Assembly (NCBI GenBank): GCA_030681795.1
Contig: JAUXRG010000065.1
Coordinates: 1-43,281, forward strand
Origin: Rubrivivax sp.
GTDB lineage: Bacteria; Pseudomonadota; Gammaproteobacteria; Burkholderiales; Burkholderiaceae_C
Reading direction: 5' to 3'
Length of the DNA: 43,281 nt
Each line of letters starts with the position of its first letter. The stretch's first letter is position 1. Positions 1 to 12,900 of this stretch are shown one piece after another. The notes under the pieces were generated by a model, which had not been told where the DNA came from, searched no databases, and saw nothing but the letters and a program-made list of their open reading frames with translations. Made by a program: the position numbers and the translations under genes.

Positions 1-88
1 AGTAGACATGCGTCTCGCGCACGCGGCGCGCGATGAGCTGCGTAACCTGGGAGCCGAAGTCGAGGATGAGGATCTTGTCGTGGGTCAT
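1..88 (-). CDS. guaA: GMP synthase (glutamine-hydrolysing), N-terminal 29 codons only
   Basis: The reverse strand starts with ATG at 88 and reads [20 protein letters not shown], then RRVRETHVY, before leaving the window. This is the hallmark start of the class I glutamine amidotransferase domain of GuaA. The enzyme converts XMP to GMP in the cytoplasm with glutamine as ammonia donor, the step after GuaB. It lies 45 bp downstream of the MFS gene on the same strand, so guaB, the transporter and guaA are probably cotranscribed. Only the beginning is visible, so catalytic residues cannot be checked. Confidence 0.93.
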   Translation of the reverse strand, partial: MTHDKILILDFGSQVTQLIARRVRETHVY

Positions 89-133
89 GGTGGGGTCACG
101 GCGGGGCTGACGAAGGAAGGGAGCGGGCGCGGC

Positions 134-2926
<2,793 letters not shown>

Positions 2927-3032
2927 GGGAGGCCCATCGGCGCCGCTGGCAGGCGCGGCGGCCCGCACACGCCGTCACGTGCCGTGACACAAGCGTCCGC
3001 AACGGCGTCGACGACCGCCTTACACTGCCTCG

Positions 3033-3563
3033 ATGCGTGTTCCGCTTACCAAATCGTCGCGCCACGGCGCGTTTGCCGTCGGCCTCCTGGCCGCCCTGGT
3101 GCTGGCCCTGGCTGCCCCCATGGCCCATGCGCAGTGGAAGTGGCGCGACAAGACCGGGCAGATCAATGCCAGCGACCGGCCGCCGCCGCTGGACATTCCC
3201 GACAAGGACATCCTCTCGCGCCCGGAACCCGTGGCCGATCAGCGCCGCTTCCTGCCCGCTGCGGCGGCCAGTGCCGCGTCGGGCGCCGCGCCGTTGCGCG
3301 CGCCGGCCGGCGACCGTGAACTCGAAGCGCGGCGCCGCGCCACCGAGCAGGAGCAGACTGCCAAGACCAAGGCCGACGAAGAGCGTGTGGCCACACAGCG
3401 GGCCGAAAACTGCCGCCGCGCGCGCAGCCACTTCGCGGCGCTGGATTCCGGCCAGCGCATGGCACGCGTCAACGACAAGGGCGAGCGCGAAGTGCTCGAC
3501 GACCGCGCCCGCGCCGACGAGATGCGTCAGGCGCGCGAAGTCATGGCCGCCGACTGCCGCTGA
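3033..3563 (+). CDS. DUF4124 domain-containing secreted/periplasmic protein
   Basis: The 176-residue protein has a signal peptide (hydrophobic stretch GLLAALVLALAAP, cleavage likely after AHA near residue 33). It is followed by QWKWRDKTGQINASDRPPP, the tryptophan- and aspartate-containing core of DUF4124. That domain is common in periplasmic proteins of Betaproteobacteria and has no known activity. Residues from about 90 on are rich in Arg, Glu and Ala and probably form a charged helix or coiled coil (ELEARRRATEQEQTAKTKAD). A shorter overlapping frame starting four bases later is not favoured because it lacks this domain. It is a single gene, divergent from guaB and convergent with rnfH. Confidence 0.82.
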   Translation: MRVPLTKSSRHGAFAVGLLAALVLALAAPMAHAQWKWRDKTGQINASDRPPPLDIPDKDILSRPEPVADQRRFLPAAAASAASGAAPLRAPAGDRELEARRRATEQEQTAKTKADEERVATQRAENCRRARSHFAALDSGQRMARVNDKGEREVLDDRARADEMRQAREVMAADCR

Positions 3564-3584
3564 GCGCCGAACGCGGGCTCAGCG
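3558..3584. terminator. Candidate bidirectional terminator between the DUF4124 gene and rnfH
   Basis: An 8-bp perfect stem (CGCTGAGC at 3558-3565 and GCTCAGCG at 3577-3584) with an 11-base loop lies at the meeting point of two convergent genes. Both stop codons lie inside the stem arms. There is no T-tract, so efficiency as an intrinsic terminator is uncertain. Confidence 0.45.
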
Positions 3585-3884
3585 CGCCGCCAGCTTCTCG
3601 CGGTGGCGCTGGTAACGCTGGCGACGCGCCTCCTTGGGGTCGACGATGAGCGGGCGGTAGATCTCCACCCTGTCGCGCTCGCGCAGCACGGTGTCGGCGC
3701 CCCGCGGCTTGCCCCACACGCCCAGTCGCAGGCCTTCGATGCCCAGACCGTGCCGCGCCGCCAAGCCGCTGGCCCGCACGGCATCGGCCACGGTGGCACC
3801 CGGCGCCAGCACCAACGCCTGCAGGTCGGTGACGCCCGGAAGCGGGCAGTACACGACCTCGACATGCAACTCAGCGCGGTCCAT
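3579..3884 (-). CDS. rnfH: RnfH-family ubiquitin-like protein (UPF0125)
   Basis: This 101-residue protein begins [17 protein letters not shown] and contains the family segments GLRLGVWGKPRGADTVLRE and DRVEIYRPLIVDPKEARRQR. RnfH proteins have a beta-grasp fold and are encoded beside ratA and smpB in many proteobacteria. Their function is not settled. The start overlaps the 3' end of ratA by 14 bases, so the two are likely translated from one mRNA. Confidence 0.9.
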   Translation of the reverse strand: MDRAELHVEVVYCPLPGVTDLQALVLAPGATVADAVRASGLAARHGLGIEGLRLGVWGKPRGADTVLRERDRVEIYRPLIVDPKEARRQRYQRHREKLAAR

Positions 3885-4323
3885 ACACCGACTCGGCGCG
3901 CCGCACGAAAGAATCGACCAGCGTGTTGGCCACGCGGTCGAAGACGGGGCTGACGACGGCCTCCAGCGCCTTGCCGGAAAAGGCGTACATCAGGTCGAAC
4001 TCGATCTTGCAGGCCGAGTCGTCGCTGCCAGGCCGCCCCAGCGGCAGGAAGAGCCAGGTGCCCTCGAGCTGCGAAAACGGCCCGTCGACCAGCTTGACAG
4101 CCACCGACTGGCCCGGATGGTGGATGTTGCGCGTGGTGAAGGCGTGTCGCACGCCCATGTAGGCCATGCCCAGGCGCGCAGTGACGCCGTCAGGGTGGTG
4201 ATCGACCACCTCGGCCTTGTCGCACCAGGGCAGGAACTGCGGATACGCGTGCACACCCGTCACCAGGTCGTACATCTCGCGAGGCGAGTACCAGAGCAGA
4301 ACCGACTTGCGCACGTGCTTCAT
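3871..4323 (-). CDS. ratA: RatA-type START-domain protein (ribosome association toxin / CoQ-binding family)
   Basis: This 150-residue protein has the single START-like (SRPBCC) fold of the YfjG/RatA and Coq10 family: [20 protein letters not shown], then [13 protein letters not shown] near residue 30, and a C-terminal helix ([21 protein letters not shown]). In Escherichia coli RatA was described as blocking 70S association, while the eukaryotic relative Coq10 binds ubiquinone. Which role applies here cannot be read from sequence. It is divergent from smpB, with rnfH overlapping downstream, which is the conserved smpB/ratA/rnfH arrangement. Confidence 0.9.
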   Translation of the reverse strand: MKHVRKSVLLWYSPREMYDLVTGVHAYPQFLPWCDKAEVVDHHPDGVTARLGMAYMGVRHAFTTRNIHHPGQSVAVKLVDGPFSQLEGTWLFLPLGRPGSDDSACKIEFDLMYAFSGKALEAVVSPVFDRVANTLVDSFVRRAESVYGPR

Positions 4324-4333
4324 ACAATGGTTG

Positions 4334-4345
4334 CATTCTAGGAGC
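4334..4345 (-). promoter_or_regulatory. Candidate -10 element for ratA (GCTCCTAGAATG)
   Basis: On the minus strand TAGAAT (4340 to 4335) lies 11 bases upstream of the ratA ATG, which would give a very short leader. The identical 12-mer occurs upstream of phaR at 29874-29885. No clear -35 box is seen. Confidence 0.35.
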
Positions 4346-4388
4346 GCGTTGTGTTCCGGCCCCCCGCCCCCACTTGTCGCCCCTGACC

Positions 4389-4850
4389 ATGTCCAACATC
4401 GCCGAAAACCGCCGCGCCCGTTTTGAATACAGCATCGAAGAGCAGTTCGAGGCCGGCATGGTGCTGAGCGGCTGGGAAGTGAAGGCCATCCGCGCCGGCC
4501 AGGTGCAGCTGACCGACGGCTACGTGCACGTGCGCAATGGCGAGCTCTTTCTCATCGGCTGCCGCATCAACGCCTTGCGCGCCGCGTCCACCCACGTCAC
4601 GCCCGAGGCCGATCGCACCAAGAAGCTGCTGATGCACAAGGCGCAGATCCGGCGACTGATCGGCAAGATCGAGCAGAAGGGCTACACGCTCGTGCCGCTG
4701 AACCTGCACTACAAGGACGGTCACGTGAAGGCGGAGATTGCGCTGGCCAAGGGCAAGGCCGAGCACGACAAGCGCAACACGGTCAAGGAACGCGACTGGG
4801 AACGCGAAAAGGGCCGCCTGATGCGGCACAAGGTCTCGTCCAAGCCCTAG
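4389..4850 (+). CDS. smpB: SsrA-binding protein SmpB (trans-translation)
   Basis: The 153-residue protein carries the SmpB signatures [39 protein letters not shown] and [19 protein letters not shown]. SmpB binds tmRNA and delivers it to stalled ribosomes. The C-terminal tail is basic, as needed for decoding-centre contact. The ATG at 4389 gives the usual MSNIAENR start. An in-frame TTG at 4374 would add only five residues and is not preferred. It is divergent from ratA. Confidence 0.96.
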   Translation: MSNIAENRRARFEYSIEEQFEAGMVLSGWEVKAIRAGQVQLTDGYVHVRNGELFLIGCRINALRAASTHVTPEADRTKKLLMHKAQIRRLIGKIEQKGYTLVPLNLHYKDGHVKAEIALAKGKAEHDKRNTVKERDWEREKGRLMRHKVSSKP

Positions 4851-4922
4851 CCTTGGGCCCGGGGGCGGGTGTACCCCCTTGATGCGCGGGCGCGCCGGGC
4901 GCCAACATCCCCTGGGCAGCGG

Positions 4923-4950
4923 TTGCGGGTCTCAGTCCCTGTCTTAGCAT
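4923..4950 (+). promoter_or_regulatory. Possible promoter of the caspase/TPS operon
   Basis: TTGCGG (4923-4928) and TAGCAT (4945-4950) are separated by 16 bases and lie 68 bases before the first gene of the long plus-strand series. The 4851-5017 gap is otherwise GC-rich. A short GGGGG/CCCCC hairpin at 4861-4878 just after smpB could terminate that gene. Both are weak calls. Confidence 0.3.
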
Positions 4951-5017
4951 CCCGCCCGTCGTCGGCAGCACGGCGCACCCGGCGCCACGGGCCGGCAGCC
5001 CCTGCGGAGACATCGTC

Positions 5018-7273
5018 ATGCCCACCCTCTCCTGGCACGCGCGCCTTCCAGCCCGGTACCCCCGCAGCCCCTGGTCGGTGTTGCTGCCGCTGCTGATGTT
5101 GGCGGTGCTGGCCAGCCTGGCCGGCACGGCCCGCGCGGCCGCCGCACCGGCACTGGCGGGTGAACCGCGCCACGCGCTCGTCATCGGCAACGCCGGCTAC
5201 ACCACGGCGCCGCTGGTCAACTCGGCCAACGACGCCGCCGCCGTCGCCAAGGTGCTGGAGAAGGCCGGCTTTAAGGTCGAGCTGCGCCTGAATGCCAGCC
5301 AGAAGCAGATGCAGGACGCCGTCACCACTTTCGGCGACCGCCTGAAGGCCGGCGGCGCCGGCCTCTTCTACTTCGCCGGCCACGGCGTGCAGATCAAGGG
5401 CCGCAACTTCATGCTGCCGGTGGGCACCGACATCAAGCGGGAGGACGAAGTGCCCTACAAGGCCGTCGACGTGCAGCAGGTGCTGGACAAGATGGACACG
5501 GCGAAGAACCGCATCAACATGGTGGTGCTGGACGCCTGTCGCGACAACCCGTTTGCACGCAGCACACGTTCCACCAGCGGCGGCCTGTCGCAAGTGGACG
5601 CGCCCATCGGCTCGCTGATTGCCTTCGCCACCGCGCCGGGCAGCGTGGCCAGCGACGGCAGCAACGCCAACGGCCTGTACACGCAGCACCTGTTGGCCAA
5701 CATCGAACGCCCGGGCACGCCGATCGAAGAGGTCTTCAAGCGCGTGCGCCTGGGTGTGCGGCTCGATTCCAACGGCACGCAGGTGCCCTGGGAGAGCACC
5801 TCGCTCGAAGGCGACTTCTACTTCTTCCCCGCCGCGCCCGGTGTCAAGGGTGGCCCGACAACGCTGCCCACGCCCCCCGGCATCGAGCAGATCGGCCGTG
5901 CCGAACGGGCCTACGAGCAGCTGCGCCAGGGCCGGCTCGAAGACGCCGAGAGAATCTTTCGCGCGCTGGCCGGCGCCACGCACCCCGAAGTGGTGCTGAT
6001 GGGCCGCGAGGGCCTGGCCGAAGTGCAGCTGGCGCGTGGCGACAGCGCCGCGGCGCTGTCCGAAGCCAACGAGATCATCGCCAAGGCACCGACACGCAGC
6101 GCGGCCTACCTGATCCGTGGCCGGGCGCTGGCCGCGGCGGGGCAGGCACAGGCCGGCCAGGCCGCGCTGTCCCAGGCCGCCGGCCCGCAGACGGCAGCCG
6201 ACTTTTCCTGGCAGAAAGCAAACGCGCTGGTCGCCGTGGGCAACCTGCAGCGCCGGCAGGACCCGAAAGCCGCCATCGCCAGCTACGAACATGCGGCACG
6301 CGAAGACCGTCAGTCGGTGGGTGCGTTGAGCAACCTGGCCGTAACGCTGAACGAAACCGGTCAGCCCGGCAAGGCGCGCGCCGTGCTGGAACGCGCGCAG
6401 GCTCTGGACCCGGCCGACGTGGTGACCCTGGCGCTGCTGCGCCAGACCCAGGAAGCGCTGGCCGACGATCAGGACCGCGCGCGACAGCAGTTCATCGACG
6501 AGTCGGTCAGGGAACTCGCGGCGCGCTTCCGCGCCCCGGCACCACGCCCGGCCGCCGCCGGCACGGCCGACGACTGGACCTCACCCGCGCTGGCCGTTTC
6601 GGTGCTGCCCTTCCAGGACCAGACCCTGCCCGGCGCCGCCGGCCGCATCGGCCTGGAAACGCTGGTGCAGCAGGAAGTCATCCGCGAACTGCAGGCGCGC
6701 GGCTTCACCATCGTCGAGCGCCGATTGCTGGACAAGGTGCTGGCCGAGGTCAAGCTGGGCTCGTCGGAACTGGCCGACCAGGACACGCAGATCCGCCTCG
6801 GCAGGGTGCTGGCGGCGCGGCTGATAGTGTCGGGCACGCTCAGTTCACAAGGCCCGGGCGTGGCCGCGGCGGTGCGCGCCATCGACACCGAAACCACGCA
6901 GCTGGCGATGGTGAAGTCCGAGCCGCCTGCGCCGGGCGCCTTCAACCCGACGGCGCTGGCAGCGAACATCGCGCAGAGTGTGGCGCAGAGCGTGGCCGAG
7001 AAGTACCCGCTGAAGGGCCGCATCGTCGCGGTGGACGGCACGCAGGCGATCATCAACCTGGGCAAAAAACACGGCGTGACGCCGGGCCAGTCATTCAACG
7101 TGCTCAGCCGCGGCGAGCCGATCGAACTCAACGGGCGCATCCTGGGCTACAAGGAGAGCCGCATCGCCCAGGTGACGGTGACCGAGGTGCAGGACCTGTT
7201 GTCGTATGGCCGCATCGGTGAAACCCGCGCCTCGCTGGAGAAAAACCAGAGGATCATCGCCCGCAAGGAATGA
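5018..7273 (+). CDS. Secreted caspase-family (C14) protease with TPR, CsgG-like and FlgT-like C-terminal regions
   Basis: The 751-residue protein begins with a signal peptide (cleavage near residue 40, TARA-A). A caspase-like domain spans about 50-270: RHALVIGNAGY, the catalytic histidine in LFYFAGHGVQ (His122) and the catalytic cysteine in VVLDACRDNPF (Cys174). Residues 290-480 look like TPR-type helical repeats. Residues 523-665 resemble the nucleotide-binding-like fold of CsgG (VSVLPFQDQ, IVERRLLDKVLAEVKLGSSE). The last 80 residues (KGRIVAVDGTQAIINLGKKH) look like the FlgT C-terminal beta domain. The signal peptide puts the protease in the envelope, unlike cytoplasmic caspase-like defence effectors. 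It overlaps the next gene by four bases (ATGA) and heads a tightly packed series with a two-partner secretion locus. Processing of a surface protein is an inference. Confidence 0.88.
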   Translation: MPTLSWHARLPARYPRSPWSVLLPLLMLAVLASLAGTARAAAAPALAGEPRHALVIGNAGYTTAPLVNSANDAAAVAKVLEKAGFKVELRLNASQKQMQDAVTTFGDRLKAGGAGLFYFAGHGVQIKGRNFMLPVGTDIKREDEVPYKAVDVQQVLDKMDTAKNRINMVVLDACRDNPFARSTRSTSGGLSQVDAPIGSLIAFATAPGSVASDGSNANGLYTQHLLANIERPGTPIEEVFKRVRLGVRLDSNGTQVPWESTSLEGDFYFFPAAPGVKGGPTTLPTPPGIEQIGRAERAYEQLRQGRLEDAERIFRALAGATHPEVVLMGREGLAEVQLARGDSAAALSEANEIIAKAPTRSAAYLIRGRALAAAGQAQAGQAALSQAAGPQTAADFSWQKANALVAVGNLQRRQDPKAAIASYEHAAREDRQSVGALSNLAVTLNETGQPGKARAVLERAQALDPADVVTLALLRQTQEALADDQDRARQQFIDESVRELAARFRAPAPRPAAAGTADDWTSPALAVSVLPFQDQTLPGAAGRIGLETLVQQEVIRELQARGFTIVERRLLDKVLAEVKLGSSELADQDTQIRLGRVLAARLIVSGTLSSQGPGVAAAVRAIDTETTQLAMVKSEPPAPGAFNPTALAANIAQSVAQSVAEKYPLKGRIVAVDGTQAIINLGKKHGVTPGQSFNVLSRGEPIELNGRILGYKESRIAQVTVTEVQDLLSYGRIGETRASLEKNQRIIARKE

Positions 7274-8001
7274 ACGTCCTGTCCGCGCCCGCCCCAGCGC
7301 CGGCCGGTGCCTTGCACCGCGTCCGGCGTTGGCTATTGGCGGGCCTGCTGTCGACCGGCAGCCTGGCGGCATCGGCGCAGGCCGCTGCGCTGCCCGCCGT
7401 GGTGGTGTGGGACTTCGACAACCAGACGGCAATGTCGACGCTGCCGGCCGAACGCACCGACTACCTGCGCCGCTCGCTTTCCGAGAACCTCACGGCCACG
7501 CTGCTGCAGGTGCCCGGTCTTCGGGTGGTGGAACGCCAGCGCCTGAAGGACCTGCTGGCCGAACAGCGGCTCAGCGCCGGCGCCCTGGCCGACGAAGACA
7601 CGCGGCTGCGCCTGGGCAAGATCGTCGGCGCGCAGCGCATGGTCTTCGGCGGCTTCTTCGTGCTGGGCGACGAAGTGCAGGTGCATGTGCGCGTGATCGA
7701 CACCGCCAGCTCCCGCGTCGTCTTTTCCGACGAAGCCAGCACGCCGCTGCCCGCGGTGATGCAGCAGGTGGCGGCGATGAACGGCCGCCTGGCGCGCGCG
7801 CTGGGCGGCAACACGGCTGCCAGCCTGCGCAGCCACCCGCCCGCGTTATGGCAGGCCTACGACCGTGCGCTGGCGCTGGCCGACGCCGGCCAGATCGACG
7901 CCGCCGTGCAGTCGCTGCAGGAATTGCTCGCCCGCGACAAGGATTTCACGCCCGCCGAGCGCCAGCTGGTGGCGCTGCTCGACAAGATGGCGCGCCGGTA
8001 A
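7270..8001 (+). CDS. CsgG-family periplasmic/outer-membrane-associated protein
   Basis: The 243-residue protein has a signal peptide (cleavage near residue 39, AQA-A). A CsgG-like domain follows: AVVVWDFDNQTAM, GLRVVERQRLKDLLAEQRL, ADEDTRLRLGKIVGAQRMVF and the strand pair VQVHVRVIDTASSRVVFSDE. The C-terminal part (WQAYDRALALADAGQIDAAV) is TPR-like. Curli CsgG is a lipoprotein forming a secretion pore. This protein has no cysteine, so it cannot be lipidated in that way and is more likely a soluble or adaptor relative. Its start overlaps the caspase gene stop, which means tight coupling. Confidence 0.82.
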   Translation: MNVLSAPAPAPAGALHRVRRWLLAGLLSTGSLAASAQAAALPAVVVWDFDNQTAMSTLPAERTDYLRRSLSENLTATLLQVPGLRVVERQRLKDLLAEQRLSAGALADEDTRLRLGKIVGAQRMVFGGFFVLGDEVQVHVRVIDTASSRVVFSDEASTPLPAVMQQVAAMNGRLARALGGNTAASLRSHPPALWQAYDRALALADAGQIDAAVQSLQELLARDKDFTPAERQLVALLDKMARR

Positions 8002-8101
8002 CGCCGCCGTAACGCCCGCAGGCCTAGCCTGCACGCTTGACACCCACTCGCCAGTCAAGACAAGCTGCCCGTTAGCAATGCCCCTTCCGCACTGGACGCC
8101 G

Positions 8102-9814
8102 ATGCCCACCCTCCACCGCCCGCCCTGCGCCCCGGCCCGCCGCCTGGCCGCCTCGATCGGCCTGGCCACTGCCGTGATAACGCCGGCCTGGGCGCAGACG
8201 CCCCCCGACGCCGGCCGCCTGCTGGAGGAAACACGCCAGCCCGCGCGCCCGGCGCTGCCGCCGGCCTCGGCGCCACGGGTCGTCGACGTGCCGGTGCGGC
8301 CGACCCTCACTTTGCCCGAAGGCGTCACGGTGCAGGCGAGCGGCTTCAAGGTCAGCGGCGCAACTTCCTTCCCGGCCGAGTTGCTGGCCGGCCTGCTCCA
8401 GCCCTGGGTCGGCAAGCGGCTCGACTTGAACGGCCTGAACGAGGCTGCGGGTGCCCTCACGCGGCACTACCAGGGCAACGGGCACCTGCTGACCTATGCC
8501 TACATCCCGGCGCAACGTGTCGCCGACGGCGTGGTCGAGATCGCCGTGCTCGAAGGCAGGCTGGAAAACGTGCAGATCGTCACCGCGCAGGACGTGCGCC
8601 TGCGCGACGAGGTGGTGCAGGCCCACACCGACCGGCTGGTGTCCGCGCCCGAAAACCCTCGCCCGGTGCTGCAGGCCGAGGTCGAGCGCCAGATGCTGCT
8701 GCTCAACGACCTGCCGGGCGTCACCGCGCGCGCCGCCTTCGCGCCCGGCAGCACGACCGGCGGCGCCGACATGGTGGTCTCGGTGGCCGAGGAAGAACCC
8801 CTGGCGCTGCGGCTGGACCTCAACAACCACGGCAGCCGTTCCACCGGCGAATACCGCGCCGGCATCGGCCTGCAGCTGCGCGACCTCTTCGGATGGGGTG
8901 ACCACACGCTGGCCCGCGCACTGGTCTCGAACAAGGGCGGGCTGGTCAGTGGCAGCCTGGCCAGTTCGGTGGCGGTGGGCGGCGACGGCTACCGCATCGG
9001 CTTCAGCCTGTCGCGCCTGAGCTACCAGCTGGGCGGCAGCTTCAGCCAGCTGGGTGCCGTGGGCAACGCCAACACCTTCGGCGTCGACATGAGCTATCCC
9101 TTCGTGCGCTCGACCGACACCAACTTCAGCGCCCGCGTGGGCGCCGAGAGCAAGCGCCTGCGCGACGACATCCAGCTCATCGGCAGCCGCAATCCCAAGC
9201 GCAACAACACGCTCGAACTGACGCTCAGCGGCGACCACCGCGACGGCTGGGGCGGCGTCTCGGCCGCCAGCGTGGTGGCGGCCATGGGCTCGCTCCGGCT
9301 GCTGGACGATGCATTCCGAATCGCCGACGCCGTTGGCCTGAACACCGGCCGCAGTTACGGCAAGGCCGGCTTCCAGTTCGCACGCCAGCAGGCGCTGGGC
9401 GGGCCCTACAGCCTCTACCTGCGCGCCGGCGGCCAGTTCAGCGGTGGCAACCTCGACAGTTCAGAGAAGTTCGCGCTGGCCGGCCCTGGCGCCGTGCGGG
9501 CCTACGCGCCAGGCGAGGCCTCCGTCGACCAGGGCGCGCTGGTGACGCTGGAAGCGCGTTACGCGCACGACTACCTTGGAGGCAGCTTCGTCTGGGGCCT
9601 GTTCCACGAACGGGCTGAAGGCCGCGTGGACCGCCGGCCACTGGTGAGCACGGGCAACGAACCCAGGCTGGCGGGCACGGGCTTGTCGGTGCAGTGGAAC
9701 GGCGCCGACGTCGGCGTCAGCGCCTCGGTGGCGTGGCGCGGTTCGCGCCTGCCCACGGCGGAAGGCGGCGACCCCAAGCCGCGTGTCTACCTGCAGCTCG
9801 TGCTCACGCCATGA
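8102..9814 (+). CDS. Two-partner secretion outer-membrane transporter (ShlB/FhaC/HecB family, TpsB)
   Basis: With the start at 8102 the protein has 570 residues, the normal size of TpsB proteins. It begins with a signal peptide (LAASIGLATAVITPAWA, cleavage near 31). A POTRA domain follows around residues 75-155 (SGFKVSGATSFPAELLAGLL, GALTRHYQGNGHLLTYAYIP), then a long barrel region rich in alternating polar and apolar residues. The family exports large TpsA exoproteins across the outer membrane. The next gene is exactly such a protein, so this is a cognate pair. An in-frame ATG at 8078 would add eight residues; neither start has a clear Shine-Dalgarno. A longer open frame begins at 7865 inside csgG, but that part is a shadow. 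Confidence 0.9.
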   Translation: MPTLHRPPCAPARRLAASIGLATAVITPAWAQTPPDAGRLLEETRQPARPALPPASAPRVVDVPVRPTLTLPEGVTVQASGFKVSGATSFPAELLAGLLQPWVGKRLDLNGLNEAAGALTRHYQGNGHLLTYAYIPAQRVADGVVEIAVLEGRLENVQIVTAQDVRLRDEVVQAHTDRLVSAPENPRPVLQAEVERQMLLLNDLPGVTARAAFAPGSTTGGADMVVSVAEEEPLALRLDLNNHGSRSTGEYRAGIGLQLRDLFGWGDHTLARALVSNKGGLVSGSLASSVAVGGDGYRIGFSLSRLSYQLGGSFSQLGAVGNANTFGVDMSYPFVRSTDTNFSARVGAESKRLRDDIQLIGSRNPKRNNTLELTLSGDHRDGWGGVSAASVVAAMGSLRLLDDAFRIADAVGLNTGRSYGKAGFQFARQQALGGPYSLYLRAGGQFSGGNLDSSEKFALAGPGAVRAYAPGEASVDQGALVTLEARYAHDYLGGSFVWGLFHERAEGRVDRRPLVSTGNEPRLAGTGLSVQWNGADVGVSASVAWRGSRLPTAEGGDPKPRVYLQLVLTP

Positions 9815-9904
9815 GACCGAACGGCCCTGCGGCCGAACTGAACGCACGCCATGAGAGACGGCAGGCGCCCGCCCGCGCCTGAGACCGCCCTTCGGAGCCC
9901 CACC

Positions 9905-12900
9905 ATGCCCACACGCCCTGCCCCCTCGCCCGCTGCATTGCTTGCCAACTCGCCTTCGGCCAAGCCAACCCCAGCGACGGCTTCTCGCCGCGCCGCGGCC
10001 CGCCGACGTGCCGAGCAGCGCCGCCGGCCCCGCGTGTCGCGGCTGCTGGCCTGGCTGCTGGCCGCCTGGCTCGGCCACGCCGGGCTGGCCCTGGCCCAGG
10101 TGGCACCGGGCGCGCTGCCGACGGGCGGGCAGGTGATGGTCGGCAGCGGGCAGTTGCAGCTCAGCCCGAACCTGCTCGTCATTCAGCAGTACAGCAACCG
10201 CCTGGGCCTGGACTGGCAGAGCTTCAACATCGGCAGCGGCGCCACGGTCGAATTCCGCCAGCCCGGTGCCAGTGCCGTGGCGCTGAACCGCGTCGTCGGC
10301 CACAGCGGCAGCGAGATCTACGGCCAGTTGCGGGCCAACGGCCAGGTCTTCCTCACGAACCCGAACGGCGTGCTCTTCGCGCCGGGCTCGAAAGTCGACG
10401 TCGGTGGCCTGGTGGCCAGCACGCTCGACCTGTCGCAGCAGGACTTCGCCGACGGCCGCTACGTCTTCAATGCCGGTGCCGTGCACGGTTCGGTGATCAA
10501 CCAGGGCCAACTCCAGGCCAGCGCCGGGGGTTACCTGGCGCTGTTCGGCCAGCGTGTCGACAACCAGGGCGACCTGTCGGTAAACGCCGGCTCGGTGGTG
10601 CTGGCCGCGGGCCGAGCCGCCACCGTCAGCATCAGCGGCAGCGGGTTGATCTCGGCCGTGGTCACGCCCGGCATGCTGCAGGGCAGCGTGCACAACAGCG
10701 GTCGCATCACGGCCGACGGCGGCGTGGTGACGCTGAGCGCCAAGTCGGCGCAGGACATCGCGGCTTCGCTGGTGAACAACAGCGGCATCGTGCGCGCCAA
10801 CACGCTGGTCGAGCGGGGCGGCGAGATCTGGATCACCGGTGACAACGTCAGCCACACCGGCCAGTTGTCGGCAGCGGCGCCTGGCGGTGGCGACGCCGGC
10901 CGCGTGATGGTGCTGGCCGACATGCAGCACGGTACGGCGCAGGTCAACGGCACGCTGGACGCCAGCGCCGCTGGCGGTGGCAACGGTGGCTTCGTCGAGA
11001 CCTCGGCCGCGCGCGTGAAGGTGGGTGAAGGCACGCGCGTCACCACGGCAGCCCAAGGCGCCCGCACCGGCACCTGGCTCATCGACCCCAACGACTACAC
11101 GGTGGCGGCCAGCGGCGGCAACATCACCGGCGCCACGCTTTCGGCGAACCTGGCCAGCAGCAACGTCGAGATCAGCACCTTCACGCAGGGCACGGCGGGC
11201 AACGGCGACATCTTCGTCAACGATGCAGTGAGCTGGGCGAGCAACACACTCACCCTCACGGCCGAGCGCCACGTCAACGTCGGGGCGGACCTGAACATCA
11301 CCGGCACCGGTGGCGCGCTGGTGATGACACCGGGCACGGCAGGCGTCTACACGCTGGCCACGGGCTCGAAGATCACTTTCTCGGGCAGCCAGAACAGCCT
11401 GCAGGTCGCCGGCGTGAACTACACGCTGCTGCGTTCCATCGACGAGTTCCAGACCGTCGTCAACGCCAGCAACACCACACGTTCGGGCAACTATGCGCTG
11501 GCCACTGACATCGACGCGACTGCCACCAGCACGCTGAACGGCGGGCTGGGTTTCCTGCCCGTCGGCACCGCCACCGGCTTCGGCAGCAGCAATTCCTTCC
11601 GCGGCCGTTTCGACGGCCTGGGCCACACCATCACCGGCCTGACGATCAACCGCCCGACGACCGACAACGTGGGCCTGTTCGGCACGGCGCACGACGCCAC
11701 TTTGCGCAACCTCAACTTCGTGGGTGGCAGCATCGTGGGGCGCCTGAACGTCGGCACCCTGGCCGGCTACATCGGCAGCAACAACCCGAACACAGCGCCG
11801 ACCACCGTCATCAACGTCGGTGCGTCGACACCCGTCAGCGTGGCCACCGGCACGCAGACCGCCAACGCCGGCGGCCTGATCGGCCAGTTCACGGCCAGCA
11901 ACGGCGTCATCAGCCGCACCTCCAGCAGCGGCAACGTGACGACAGGGGCCAACGGCGGCAATGCCGGGGGCCTGGTGGGCAACCTGACCACCGGCAGCAT
12001 CGACAACAGCAGCGCCAGCGGCGCCGTGCTCGCCACCGCCACGACCAACAGCCGTGCGCTGGGCGGCCTGGTCGGCAGCTTCGAGGGCACGGGCACGCTC
12101 GCCAGCAGCAGCGCCACGGGCGACGTCAGCAACGCCAACTATGCCGGCGGCCTGGTGGGCTTCTACGGCAGCACGGGAGGCATCAGCACGGTCAGCGCCA
12201 CGGGCGATGCCAGCGGCACCGGCTATGTCGGCGGCCTCATCGGCGACTGGGCGTCGGCCGGCGCGATCAATGGCGCGCAGGCCTCGGGCAACGCGACGGG
12301 CGACAGCTACGTCGGCGGCTTGGTAGGGCGCGGTTACTTCAGCGGCAGCCTGAGCAATGCCACGGCCACCGGCAATGTCTCCACGCAGCAGTACGGCGGC
12401 GGCCTGGTCGGGCTGCTGCAGCAGAGCAACCTGGGCAACGCCCGCGCCGAGGGCAGCGTCACCGGCAGGGCCGTCAACAGCAACACGGTCTACCTCGGCG
12501 GCCTGGTCGGCTACTACACGAACAGCACGGCCGGCGCCAACATCACGAACGCCACCGCCATCGGCAACGTGCTGTCGGAAGCGCCCTACGGCAACGTCGG
12601 CGGGCTGGTGGGCCAGCAGGACAACGGCAGCGTGGTCGACAGCAGCGCCACCGGCAGCGTCACGGCGAACAGCACCGTGAGCAGCCGCGCCGTCGGCGGC
12701 CTGATCGGCTCGTTCAACGGCGCCGGCACGCTGACGCGGGTGCGCGCCGAAGGCGCCGTTCTGGGCGGCTATTACGTGGGTGGCCTGGTCGGCTACCACA
12801 CCGGCGACGGCCTGACCTCCTTCGCCACCGCCATCGGCGACGTGACGGGCAATGCCAGCGGCACGCAGCACGTCGGCGGCCTGGTGGGCATGCTCACGTC

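Noticed and set aside
4374..4388. TTG start for smpB five codons upstream
   Set aside because: The ATG at 4389 gives the standard SmpB N-terminus.
5018..7273. Caspase gene considered as part of an antiphage defence island
   Set aside because: It has a signal peptide and no nearby nucleotide cyclase, gasdermin or other sensor; its neighbours are envelope and secretion genes.
9851..9904. Start of the giant exoprotein at ATG 9851
   Set aside because: It would add 18 atypical residues before an already long signal region and has no ribosome binding site, whereas 9905 has GGAG at proper spacing.
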